Assembly: GCA_963743325.1 (NCBI GenBank)
Contig: CAVUOZ010000005.1
Span: forward strand, 496,001 to 560,000
Direction of reading: 5' to 3'
Source: DATFVA01 sp963743325
GTDB taxonomy: Bacteria > Bacteroidota > Ignavibacteria > Ignavibacteriales > Ignavibacteriaceae
Length of the DNA stretch: 64,000 nucleotides
Part shown: positions 1 through 8,355 of the stretch, piece by piece
Numbering within the stretch: position 1 is the stretch's first letter
Layout of the letters: each line of letters opens with the position of its first letter
Program-made: the position numbers and the translations under genes
Notes under the pieces: generated by a model
The model's input: the letters and a program-made list of their open reading frames with translations, nothing else
Told to the model about the DNA's origin: nothing
The model's database searches: none

Positions 1-2
1 GA

Positions 3-878
3 AGCGGACAATTCCTTAATAAAGCCGGTGAATACATAGCCGCTACCCAGCTTATTGAACCGGTATCCTCTTATATGAAACTGGCAGTTCTGAATGACAA
101 GTATTTTGAAGATAAATTTTTAATTGACGGGGCTCTTGCTGAATTTGCAAGAAGGCAATTCCTGAATCGGTTGTTGATTAAAGGAAAGAACGCACTGCTG
201 AACAAGAAATTTCCGGAAGTTATTAAACATTTGATGGTACCAAAACCGGAGATTTTTAAAGCAGATATTGATGAGATAATGTTTGAAAGTACAGTAGAGC
301 AGGTCAAGAAAATTTATGAGTCTTTCCCTGATCCGAAAGAAGTCGGTGCGGAAAACTTTGTTGATTTGCTGATTGTCAAATTCAGAATACCTAATTATTT
401 TGGTCCTGAGCAATCAAGGCTTGATAATATATTTCCGGGTTTTATGCCATTTGCACAACGAAATACTATTTCTGCAAGCCTCGGCATCCCTGCAGAAGAA
501 AGAAAAAACAGCCAGATTTTCTATAAGGCAATACGCGACAACTACCCGGAGCTTGAAGATTTCCCTCTCGTTAAGAATTCTACTATTTATCCTTATGGTT
601 TATCGTCAGTAGCGTCGTATGCATACACAAAATTGAAAAAAACAATCACAAAAAATACAGATGCAGAAACAATATCAAGCTTTTTCAAAACTCATGAAAA
701 GGCGATAAAAGAAATTATTACAAGAGATGAAGTTAGAGAATATAAACCATATGAAGAAGAATCGGTAATGCATATTGTAGATGATTTTTACAGTGGAAAG
801 AATAAGAATACTGATGATCTGAACTGGCTGCTTACCTTTGAGATATTCCGAAAGAAATTAAATATTACGGGGTCTTAA
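3..878 (+). CDS. Asparagine-synthase-like protein, C-terminal part (5' end outside window)
   Basis: The reading frame is open from the left edge of the window, so the ATG at 75 is internal and the N-terminus is missing. About 290 residues are visible. The segment around FPGFMPFAQRNTIS, followed by a basic helix and NYPELEDFPL, resembles the C-terminal half of asparagine-synthase-like proteins in polysaccharide clusters, where a PF(L)D/R motif is followed by 'iP.elr..k.(l)yr.al....pel'. No glutaminase domain or ATP-binding SGGxDS loop lies in the visible part. It overlaps the convergent glycosyltransferase gene by 14 nt. The next genes are glycosyltransferases, so a role in surface glycan modification is plausible. 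The family call is moderate only. Confidence 0.45.
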   Translation, partial: SGQFLNKAGEYIAATQLIEPVSSYMKLAVLNDKYFEDKFLIDGALAEFARRQFLNRLLIKGKNALLNKKFPEVIKHLMVPKPEIFKADIDEIMFESTVEQVKKIYESFPDPKEVGAENFVDLLIVKFRIPNYFGPEQSRLDNIFPGFMPFAQRNTISASLGIPAEERKNSQIFYKAIRDNYPELEDFPLVKNSTIYPYGLSSVASYAYTKLKKTITKNTDAETISSFFKTHEKAIKEIITRDEVREYKPYEEESVMHIVDDFYSGKNKNTDDLNWLLTFEIFRKKLNITGS

Positions 879-1998
879 ACATTGAATTAATTATTTTGAT
901 CATCTTTGTTTCAATTGCTTCCCAGTTATATTTTTCCTTAAATAACCTGAACGCAGCAAGGGAATCCTCTTTAAGTTTTTCAGGGTTATCAAGATAAAGA
1001 GAAATTCTTTGCAGAGCTGAACCGATGTCATCGGGTTCAATCAGTATACCGGCTTTTCTCACATCTTCAAATCCTTTAAAAGAATCAAGGTTCGAAAATA
1101 TGAATGGCTTACCGGAAGCCATATAATCGAATACTTTTATTGGTAAAGATTTATTGAATACTTTGTTCTTATCCCTTAGATCCACACATAGGTCTACATC
1201 TTTAAACTGAGATGAAAAATCTTCATACCTTACCCAACCCAGACACACAACTGTGATATTTTTAATCGCGGAGAAATCTCCGATCAGATTGGAAATACTA
1301 CCACTGTTTGGCCCAATAATTTTTGCAATAATAATTTTATCTGTAAATCGTTCTGCTGCTTGTCTAATAAGGTTTAAATACCTTTTGAATCCATTAGCTT
1401 CTGCGATACTGCCCGCATAGCAAATAGTAAAATGTTTACCATCATAGCCTGGAGACGAATATTGAAAGTATTTTTGAGGGGGGTAGTACCCGATTATCGC
1501 TTTTTTAATAGCCGGAGCTATAATATTATAGAGTTTTGCTTTCCCTTCTTCGCCGATAAATAAATAATCAGCCAGGTTAGATGTGTAAGTGTTAAAAAAA
1601 GAAAGCTGGAAGTAACGTCCGATACGTGCGGCACCACGGTACTTTTTAAGTGTATTCTGATGAGGATAGTACTCTGTGACGTCATAAATTATTTTTACAG
1701 TTCCGGATTTTTCTTTTTTATATTTATACGCAGCAAGAATTGTCAAAGGTTCACAACAAATGATTAAAGACGGTTTAAATGAAGAAATATCATCAAATAA
1801 TTTTCCTATCTTCTCATTTTTGGACAGGCCTGTGTCTACAAACCCTTTGATACTAATCCCCTCAAGTTCGTTGTCGATATTTTCAGTCGAGCAGACTATG
1901 GCAACAGTGTGGCCATATTTTTTTAAGGAATTGCCATATTTATAGAAGATTCGTTCATCGAAAGGGGGGTGGCCTGATGTAACTATAACTATATTCAT
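865..1998 (-). CDS. Glycosyltransferase family 4 protein
   Basis: Predicted retaining GT-B glycosyltransferase that transfers a nucleotide-activated sugar to a growing surface glycan in the cytoplasm. The N-terminus MNIVIVTSGHPPFDERIFYK is the typical first Rossmann strand plus the acceptor-side loop of GT4 enzymes. The C-terminal half has a CYAGSI strand, and KVFDYMASGKPFIFS at the donor-binding site where GT4 enzymes carry their conserved acidic/nucleotide-binding region. The open frame extends to 2034, but I place the start at 1998 (ATG) because the first beta strand begins there. Divergent from the GT2 gene starting at 2056, with 57 nt between them. The sugar and acceptor cannot be deduced. 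Confidence 0.8.
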   Translation of the reverse strand: MNIVIVTSGHPPFDERIFYKYGNSLKKYGHTVAIVCSTENIDNELEGISIKGFVDTGLSKNEKIGKLFDDISSFKPSLIICCEPLTILAAYKYKKEKSGTVKIIYDVTEYYPHQNTLKKYRGAARIGRYFQLSFFNTYTSNLADYLFIGEEGKAKLYNIIAPAIKKAIIGYYPPQKYFQYSSPGYDGKHFTICYAGSIAEANGFKRYLNLIRQAAERFTDKIIIAKIIGPNSGSISNLIGDFSAIKNITVVCLGWVRYEDFSSQFKDVDLCVDLRDKNKVFNKSLPIKVFDYMASGKPFIFSNLDSFKGFEDVRKAGILIEPDDIGSALQRISLYLDNPEKLKEDSLAAFRLFKEKYNWEAIETKMIKIINSMFKTP

Positions 1999-2055
1999 TA
2001 AAGTAAAACAATAATTTCTTAAATTTAAGAACAATTTTTGATAAAAAAGCTTTCT

Positions 2056-2814
2056 ATGAATTCAGCACAAAAGATTTCTGTAATAATTATTACAAAAAAT
2101 GAAGAAATTAATATTGAAGATTGTCTTAGGTCTGTACGATGGGCCGACGAAATAATTATTGTTGATTCTGGAAGTAATGATAAAACCATTGAAATTGCCC
2201 GGAAGTACACCAATAAAATTATCCTCCGGGAATGGGAAGGTTATTCAAAACAGAAACAATATGCACTGTCACTAGCGGAAAATGAATGGGTTTTAAGTCT
2301 TGATGCAGATGAAAGAATAAGTCCTGAACTTGAGGATGAAATTAAAGGGGGATTGAACACAAATTTCAACGGGTTTAAAATATCACGAAAGAATATTTTT
2401 CTCGGTAAACACATTACCGGATGCGGATGGGATAATGATTTCCAGTTAAGATTGTTTAAAAAATCGAAAACAAGAATAACAGACAGCCTTGTACACGAGG
2501 CATTTGTTGTTGCAGGCAGCATAGGGCAACTTAAAAACCGGATTACTCACTATTCATACAGAACATTAAAAGATGCAATTATCAAAATGAATAATTACTC
2601 AACTCTTGAGGCTAATCAGAAATATAAGCATAAAAAAGTCACCCCTTTTGATTTTATTATCCACCCTGCCAGCGCTTTCTTCCAGTATTTTATCATAAGG
2701 AAAGGTTATAAGGACGGTAAGTACGGGCTCATGGTTTCTCTTCTTCATGCAATGACTAATATGCAGATTTATATGAAAATATGGGAGTTAAACAAAAGAG
2801 AAAAATCTAAATGA
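2056..2814 (+). CDS. Glycosyltransferase family 2 protein (WaaE/KdtX-like)
   Basis: Inverting GT-A glycosyltransferase. The N-terminal core is SVIIITKNEEINIEDCLRSV, then VDSGSNDKT and the metal-binding SLDADERISPEL (a DxD-type motif); these are the signature blocks of the short GT2 enzymes related to the LPS-core transferase WaaE/KdtX. The C-terminus has the usual ...IHPASAFFQYFIIRKGY.DG..G amphipathic segment that ties these enzymes to the membrane. An in-frame TTG at 2038 could start it, but the ATG at 2056 begins directly before the first beta strand. Its last four bases overlap the start of the next transferase (ATGA), so translation is probably coupled. About 253 residues, normal for the group. 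Confidence 0.85.
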   Translation: MNSAQKISVIIITKNEEINIEDCLRSVRWADEIIIVDSGSNDKTIEIARKYTNKIILREWEGYSKQKQYALSLAENEWVLSLDADERISPELEDEIKGGLNTNFNGFKISRKNIFLGKHITGCGWDNDFQLRLFKKSKTRITDSLVHEAFVVAGSIGQLKNRITHYSYRTLKDAIIKMNNYSTLEANQKYKHKKVTPFDFIIHPASAFFQYFIIRKGYKDGKYGLMVSLLHAMTNMQIYMKIWELNKREKSK

Positions 2815-3923
2815 AGGTTCTCTTTACAAATGATGCTTCAGACATTGCCGGTGGGGAAAATTATGTTCTTCATCTGGCGGAAGGATTATCTCAAAGGGGT
2901 CACGAAATATTAATCGCCCCTTTAATCAATTCAGAACTTGAAGAAACTTCCCGTAAAAAAGGATTCAAGACTGTGGGAATTCCCTATGGTGCTCATGGTA
3001 AAGAATTTAACGCCATACGTATTCTGATCAGGGCATTTAAGGGCAACAAAATTGATATTATTCACACAAATTCGAATCTGGATAGAACTATTGCGGCAGC
3101 CGCGGGTAAATTTATAGGAGCCAAAAATATTTCAACAATCCACAGCTGCCTCTCCATTAACCGGAATATTGTTCACTGGTACAGAAACAAGTATCTGATT
3201 GATCACTTTACACCCGTTGGTCATTCAACTAAGAAAATATTGATTGAGCATGATAAAATAACTCCTCAAAAAATTACGGTTGTCCATATAGGGATACCGG
3301 AAGAAAGAATCATAAGGTCGGAACAGGGAAGAGCGAAAATAAGAAGGGAGTTTAATATCGAAGATAAAGAAATTGTCATAGGAAGTTTATCCCGTTTAGT
3401 TGAGTTTAAGGGGCATAAATTTCTGTTAGCGGCATTTAATGAATTAATCAAACATCATAATTTGAATTTAAGATTGATGGTAGTCGGTGAAGGAGAGCTT
3501 AAAAATGAATTAATAGGACTAACTAAAGATTATCACCTTGGGGATAATGTTATCTTGACCGGAGCAAGAAATGATATACCTGATATACTTTCTGGATTTG
3601 ATATTTTCACACAATTTTCAATCGATGCAGGGGGAGAGACTTTTCCAGTTGCAATAATCGAAGCACTCGCTGCTGGTCTACCCGTTGTTGGGAGTAAAGT
3701 CGGCGATATTGAATACCTTATCAATAATGAGGGGAATGGTTTCTTGGTTGAGCCGGAAAATATAAATCAGTTTAATCAGTCACTATTAAAAATAATCGTT
3801 GATAATAAGATCCGTGATAAAATGGGAAAAGCATCCAGAGAAAAATATTTAAGCGAATTTACACTTGATAAAATGGTAAGTAATATGGAATCTGTTTACA
3901 GGAAAGTAGTTCCAGAGAAATGA
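2811..3923 (+). CDS. Glycosyltransferase family 4 protein
   Basis: GT-B fold retaining glycosyltransferase, 370 residues. It has a glycine-rich N-terminal loop (DIAGGENYVLHLAEGL), the hinge GSLSRLVEFKGHKFLL, VVGEGELKNEL, and the donor-site block ETFPVAIIEALAAGLPVVGS carrying the E-x7-E pair of the family. Both ends overlap neighbours by an ATGA tetramer (2811-2814 and 3920-3923), so GT2, this gene and the glycerate kinase form a tightly coupled operon. It probably adds a sugar to a lipid-linked or LPS glycan; substrate unknown. Confidence 0.85.
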   Translation: MKVLFTNDASDIAGGENYVLHLAEGLSQRGHEILIAPLINSELEETSRKKGFKTVGIPYGAHGKEFNAIRILIRAFKGNKIDIIHTNSNLDRTIAAAAGKFIGAKNISTIHSCLSINRNIVHWYRNKYLIDHFTPVGHSTKKILIEHDKITPQKITVVHIGIPEERIIRSEQGRAKIRREFNIEDKEIVIGSLSRLVEFKGHKFLLAAFNELIKHHNLNLRLMVVGEGELKNELIGLTKDYHLGDNVILTGARNDIPDILSGFDIFTQFSIDAGGETFPVAIIEALAAGLPVVGSKVGDIEYLINNEGNGFLVEPENINQFNQSLLKIIVDNKIRDKMGKASREKYLSEFTLDKMVSNMESVYRKVVPEK

Positions 3924-5050
3924 AGAGAAAGTTACTAATTGCTCCTAACAGTTTTAAGGAAGTAGCAGACTCGGATAAGGTGGCTGACCTGTTTAATAAA
4001 TATCTGGATAATAATTCTTCCTTATCTGTGTATACTCTGCCAATCTCGGATGGAGGAGACGGTTTTCTGAATGTGTGCAAATCAGCATTTAATCTTGAGC
4101 TGCGTAAATATAAAATTACGACACCTTATGATGAGTCTGCTTTTGAGTGCGAGGTTGGATATGATAAAAAGAGGAAAAGAATATATATAGAATCCGCCAG
4201 GATTTTGGGATTGAGAATAATCCCTAAAGAAAAACGAAATCCGCTGATATTATCATCAAAAGGTTTAGGCGATTTGTTTTTGAATATTGTTGATGATATT
4301 AGTTTAAACAAAATAAATGTGGAGGAAGTGATAATTGGAGTCGGGGGCACAGGAACTAATGATCTCGGATTGGGCGTATGCTCCCGTTTTGGACTTGAAC
4401 TATTTGATATTTTTGGTAAAAAAGATAGAATTATTCCTGAATATTTTTACAGGATCAAGGATATCACCTGGGATGACCCTCGAATACCATTTAAAGTAGT
4501 CGTAGTAATTGATGTCAATAATCCATTGGTAGGTACAAAGGGAGCCGCCCGTACATTTGGTCCGCAAAAGGGAGCTGATAGAGGTGAAGTTGAAGTGATG
4601 GAACTGGGTTTTACTAAATTAGTTAACATATTGAAAAATAAATGGTTAGAGCATTCATTTGATGATCTTTCCGGAGCCGGAGGAGGTTTAGCGGCAGGTT
4701 TACATATATTTTTTAATGCCTCTTACATAAAAGCGGATGAATTTATCAGAAAGCAATTAAAACTGGAAAAGAATATAAAGGATATAGATATTATTTTAAC
4801 CGGCGAGGGAAACTTTGATGAGCAATCTCTGAACGGTAAGGGGCCAGGGATAGTGCTAAAACTTGCCCGTGAATATAAGAAAGAAATAATTTTATGCTGC
4901 GGTAAGATTGAGAAAAAAGTAAGAGTGAAATTAGAGAATAATGTTAAAGTTATAGAGCTCATTTCTTTTTTTGACAGCGAAGCCGATTCGATTGGTAATT
5001 TTGAAAAAGGAATCGAATTAGCAAGCCGGGAAATAATATCTCTACTCTAA
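3920..5050 (+). CDS. Glycerate kinase (type I, GarK/GlxK family)
   Basis: Phosphorylates D-glycerate with ATP to give a phosphoglycerate. Recognised from the N-terminal APNSFKEVADSDKVADLF, the DGGDGF loop, the GVGGTGTNDLGLG phosphate loop, VDVNNPL..TKGAARTFGPQKGA, LSGAGGGLAAGL, and the C-terminal LTGEGNFDEQSLNGKGP block, all hallmarks of the type I family. 376 residues, the usual length. Its position at the end of a glycosyltransferase operon is unusual for a glyoxylate-pathway enzyme; it may supply phosphoglycerate for a glycan decoration, or may simply share the transcript. That role is speculation. Confidence 0.9.
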   Translation: MKRKLLIAPNSFKEVADSDKVADLFNKYLDNNSSLSVYTLPISDGGDGFLNVCKSAFNLELRKYKITTPYDESAFECEVGYDKKRKRIYIESARILGLRIIPKEKRNPLILSSKGLGDLFLNIVDDISLNKINVEEVIIGVGGTGTNDLGLGVCSRFGLELFDIFGKKDRIIPEYFYRIKDITWDDPRIPFKVVVVIDVNNPLVGTKGAARTFGPQKGADRGEVEVMELGFTKLVNILKNKWLEHSFDDLSGAGGGLAAGLHIFFNASYIKADEFIRKQLKLEKNIKDIDIILTGEGNFDEQSLNGKGPGIVLKLAREYKKEIILCCGKIEKKVRVKLENNVKVIELISFFDSEADSIGNFEKGIELASREIISLL

Positions 5051-5131
5051 TTGGGTTTTATAGCTTCATCATTTTTTAGTAAATTTCAATAATTAACGAT
5101 TATTAAAAAAGAAATAGATAAATAAAAGATT

Positions 5132-5971
5132 ATGCAGCAATATCTTGATTTGGTCAAACTTGTAATGGAAAACGGAGTCAGAAAACCTACCAGGACCGGT
5201 GTAGATACAATTTCATATTTTGCAGCTTTTTACCGTATAGATTTGTCGCAGGGATTTCCTTTATTAACTACAAAAAAGATGCAATGGAAATCCCTTTTAC
5301 ATGAAGTTTTGTGGTATCTGTCAGGTGAAGATCATATCAGGAATCTCAGACAACATACAAAAATCTGGGATGCATGGGCGGATGAAAAAGGTAATCTTGA
5401 GACAGCTTATGGATATTACTGGAGAAAATTTCCAAGTGCTCAGAAGAGTAAAGACGGAAAATGGGAAGTTCACGAAGTCGATCAGATTAAGTATGTGATT
5501 GATCAACTCAAAGAAAATCCGTACAGTAGAAGACTTGTTGTTTCAGCCTGGGAACCGGGCAACGCAACGACGAGTAAATTACCCCCGTGTCATTATTCCT
5601 TTGCATTTAATGTTTCCGACGGAAAATTAAATTGTCATCTCACTCAGAGATCAGGTGATATAGCCCTTGGAATTCCTTTTAATCTTGCCGCATATTCGAT
5701 TCTAACACAGATTATTGCACAGGAAACAAACCTTGATCTAGGGTTTTTTGCTCATACCATAATTGATGCCCATATATATGTAGCGGATAAGGGGAGTAAA
5801 ATGGAGCAATATGATCATATTCAAGGGTTGAAGGAACAGTTGAAAAGAAAACCATTACCATTACCCAAATTAATAATCGCAAAAAAGCCAATTGATCTTT
5901 TGACTTTTGATGATTTCGAACTGACAGAATACCAGCACCACGATCCAATAAAATTTGAGGTTGCCGTTTGA
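5132..5971 (+). CDS. thyA: Thymidylate synthase
   Basis: Makes dTMP from dUMP using 5,10-methylene-tetrahydrofolate and releases dihydrofolate. Diagnostic segments are RTGVDTISYFA near the N-terminus, the catalytic-cysteine block LPPCHYSFAFNV, and the dUMP-binding QRSGDIALGIPFNLAAYS, with the C-terminal FDDFELTEYQHHDPIKFEVAV ending the enzyme as usual. 279 residues, close to the common 264-residue form with a short insert. It shares the tetramer TTGA with folA, so the two folate-linked enzymes are co-translated, and mutL follows without a gap. Confidence 0.97.
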   Translation: MQQYLDLVKLVMENGVRKPTRTGVDTISYFAAFYRIDLSQGFPLLTTKKMQWKSLLHEVLWYLSGEDHIRNLRQHTKIWDAWADEKGNLETAYGYYWRKFPSAQKSKDGKWEVHEVDQIKYVIDQLKENPYSRRLVVSAWEPGNATTSKLPPCHYSFAFNVSDGKLNCHLTQRSGDIALGIPFNLAAYSILTQIIAQETNLDLGFFAHTIIDAHIYVADKGSKMEQYDHIQGLKEQLKRKPLPLPKLIIAKKPIDLLTFDDFELTEYQHHDPIKFEVAV

Positions 5972-6447
5972 AGATTATTATCATTTCGGCGGTTGCCCGT
6001 AATGGAGTAATCGGACGATCTAACGGAGAAATGCCCTGGTATGATAAAGAGGAATTCCAGCATTTTAAGAACACTACTCTCGGTTTTCCTATACTCATGG
6101 GAAGAGTGACTTTTGAGACTCTCGGCAAACCCTTAAAGAACAGGTTAAATGTTGTAATTACCAGTCAGCCTGATTATTCACTTCCGTTCGAAAATGTGAA
6201 AATTTACAGAAATATTACTGATGCCCTGGATTCTGTGCGCAAGTTAAATCCCGAGAAGATTTTCATCATAGGAGGTGGTGAAGTATATAAGCAGGCCATC
6301 GCATTTGCAGATGAGATGATTATTTCCGTAATGAAATTTGATGCTGAGGGCGATGTGTTTTTCCCTGAAATAGATAGTCAAATCTGGAAAGAATTGACCC
6401 GGGATAAAAGGGAGCAGTTTGATATTATAACTTATGTTAAGAAATAA
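5968..6447 (+). CDS. folA: Dihydrofolate reductase (TTG start)
   Basis: Reduces dihydrofolate produced by ThyA to tetrahydrofolate with NADPH. N-terminal IISAVARNGVIGRSNGEMPW contains the conserved A-x-x-x-N-x-I-G-x-x-x-x-x-P-W block; MGRVTFETLG and FIIGGGEVYKQAI are the NADPH-binding segments; the acidic residue of the usual W-x-x-x-D-x-x-x-F region appears as WYDKEEFQHF. 159 residues, standard. The start codon is TTG, overlapping the thyA stop (TTGA); no ATG fits the N-terminal motif. The stop TAA is followed immediately by the mutL ATG. Confidence 0.96.
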   Translation: MKIIIISAVARNGVIGRSNGEMPWYDKEEFQHFKNTTLGFPILMGRVTFETLGKPLKNRLNVVITSQPDYSLPFENVKIYRNITDALDSVRKLNPEKIFIIGGGEVYKQAIAFADEMIISVMKFDAEGDVFFPEIDSQIWKELTRDKREQFDIITYVKK

Positions 6448-8289
6448 ATGACAAAGATTAAGATACTGCCTGAGAATATTTCTAGTAAAATTGCTGCGGG
6501 AGAAGTTGTTCAGCGTCCTGAATCAGTCGTTAAAGAACTGATGGAAAACTCCATTGATGCCGGTGGAAATACAATAGAGTTGATGATTAAGCATGCGGGT
6601 AAAACATTGATTCAGGTTTGTGATAACGGTACAGGAATGAATGAAGAAGATGCACTTTTATGTTTCCAAAAACATGCAACGAGTAAAATATTTTCTTATG
6701 ATGATCTTGAATCTATCTCGACACTTGGATTTAGAGGTGAAGCATTAAGTTCTGTTTCGGCTGTAGCCCAGGTTGAAATTAAAACGGAAACCAGGGATGA
6801 AGAAATCGGTACTTTAATCAGGATTGAGGATGGAAACAAAGTTATCAAGGAAAAGGGTTCATTTTCAAAGGGCACATGTGTTTCCGTAAGGAATCTTTTT
6901 TTTAACACTCCGGCAAGAAGAAATTTCCTGAAATCGGATGCAACGGAAATGAAACACATTGTTGATACTTTTAACAGAATTTCACTGAGTCACCCCGATT
7001 TATCCTTTAAATTATTTAATGGTGAACAGTTAATCTACCATTATGTTGCCGGAGATCTCAATAATAGGATATGCCAGGTTTTTGCAGATAATATGATGGA
7101 AGCGCTTCTTCCTGTGGAAGAGCGTACCGACTTTCTGAATGTTTATGGATGTATTGGTAAACCGGCTTTATTGAAAAAGAGTAAGGGAGATCAGTACCTC
7201 TTTCTTAATTCCCGGTATGTAATCAACAGGCAGATAAATCATGCGGTTTTTACAGCTTATGAAAATTTTCTTGAGAAAGGAGATTATCCTTTTTTTATTC
7301 TTTTTATAGATGTGGATCCTCATAAGACTGATGTGAATGTTCATCCTTCAAAACTTGAGGTTCGGTTCGAAGATGAAAAAGATGTATATAATTTTGTTCT
7401 TGCAGTAGTCAAGAAAAGTCTTGGTTCTAACGATCCAGTTACTGAAATGATGACAAATCCGGATCAACAAACAGAAAAATTAAAAACAGGTAATTCCGGG
7501 GTTGAAAGAGATGATTTTCCGGACAGGCCTGCATCAAATCAAAAGAAATCTTTTGCCACCACCAGCTTTTCAGATCATGAAATCGATCTGATCTTTAAAG
7601 CCATCCCCGATAATGTAAACAATATAAAACCGGGAGAACTGACTTCTCACCCCTTTGAAAAGGAACAAAAAGAAGTTTATCATGAACTGCATAAAGAAGC
7701 CGGAAGCCGTTTGATTGAAGAACCGGTTTTCATAATTCAGCTTCATAATAAATATATTCTGTCGCAGATAAAAACAGGATTGATGGTAATAGATCAGCAT
7801 GCTGCTCACGAAAGAATCCTGTACGAAAAGGCATTGAAAAGAATGGATGCAAATCTTCCTTTCTCGCAGCAGCTTCTCTTTGCCAGAACAATGGAAATTG
7901 ATCCGGGAAAACTATCAGTGTTGAAAGAAATTGTTCCGTATCTGGTGAAGCTTGGATTTGGAATTAAGTTTTTCAGTAAGAATGCTGTAGTAATTGAAGG
8001 GGTACCTGAAGATGTAAAGCACGGATCTGAAGAAATGGTTTTAAAGGAAATGGTGGATGAATTTTTATGCAACCAGAAGGAAAAGAATCTTGAAACAAGA
8101 GATAATATTGCGAAATCATATTCGTGTAAGGCGGCAATTAAAGCAGGAGATAAGCTTTTAGAAAAAGAAATGAGATTATTGATAGATCAGCTTTTTGCTA
8201 CATCAATGCCATATATTTGTCCTAATGGCCGGCCCATAGTGGTAAAAATATCACTTGACGAATTTGACAGAAGGTTCGGCAGAGCATAA
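6448..8289 (+). CDS. mutL: DNA mismatch repair protein MutL (endonuclease type)
   Basis: GHKL-ATPase matchmaker of methyl-independent mismatch repair. The N-terminal ATPase has KELMENSIDAGG (motif I), DNGTGM (motif II) and GFRGEALSS (motif III). A low-complexity linker occupies roughly residues 330-420. The C-terminal domain carries DQHAAHERILYE, which matches the nicking-endonuclease motif DQHA(x)2E(x)4E, plus a SCKAAIKAG block, CPNGRP, and an FxR-type tail (FDRRFGR). This indicates the endonuclease-active MutL found in bacteria without MutH. 613 residues. It begins right after the folA stop codon, giving a thyA-folA-mutL operon. Confidence 0.97.
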   Translation: MTKIKILPENISSKIAAGEVVQRPESVVKELMENSIDAGGNTIELMIKHAGKTLIQVCDNGTGMNEEDALLCFQKHATSKIFSYDDLESISTLGFRGEALSSVSAVAQVEIKTETRDEEIGTLIRIEDGNKVIKEKGSFSKGTCVSVRNLFFNTPARRNFLKSDATEMKHIVDTFNRISLSHPDLSFKLFNGEQLIYHYVAGDLNNRICQVFADNMMEALLPVEERTDFLNVYGCIGKPALLKKSKGDQYLFLNSRYVINRQINHAVFTAYENFLEKGDYPFFILFIDVDPHKTDVNVHPSKLEVRFEDEKDVYNFVLAVVKKSLGSNDPVTEMMTNPDQQTEKLKTGNSGVERDDFPDRPASNQKKSFATTSFSDHEIDLIFKAIPDNVNNIKPGELTSHPFEKEQKEVYHELHKEAGSRLIEEPVFIIQLHNKYILSQIKTGLMVIDQHAAHERILYEKALKRMDANLPFSQQLLFARTMEIDPGKLSVLKEIVPYLVKLGFGIKFFSKNAVVIEGVPEDVKHGSEEMVLKEMVDEFLCNQKEKNLETRDNIAKSYSCKAAIKAGDKLLEKEMRLLIDQLFATSMPYICPNGRPIVVKISLDEFDRRFGRA

Positions 8290-8319
8290 ATTATACTTCG
8301 ATAATGTCTTATATGTTGT

Positions 8320-8327
8320 TATCTTTG
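8320..8327 (+). promoter_or_regulatory. Candidate TAnnTTTG (-7) promoter box upstream of the acyl-CoA mutase
   Basis: TATCTTTG, ending 28 nt before the ATG at 8356, matches the TAnnTTTG -7 element of the Bacteroidota primary sigma factor. No clear TTG-type -33 box sits at the expected distance. Prediction only. Confidence 0.35.
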
Positions 8328-8355
8328 TAATAATCAATAGAAAGAAGGAATTAAT

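Noticed and set aside
75..77. ATG at 75 as the start of the first gene
   Set aside because: The same frame is open back to position 3 at the window edge with protein-like sequence, so the gene starts outside the window.
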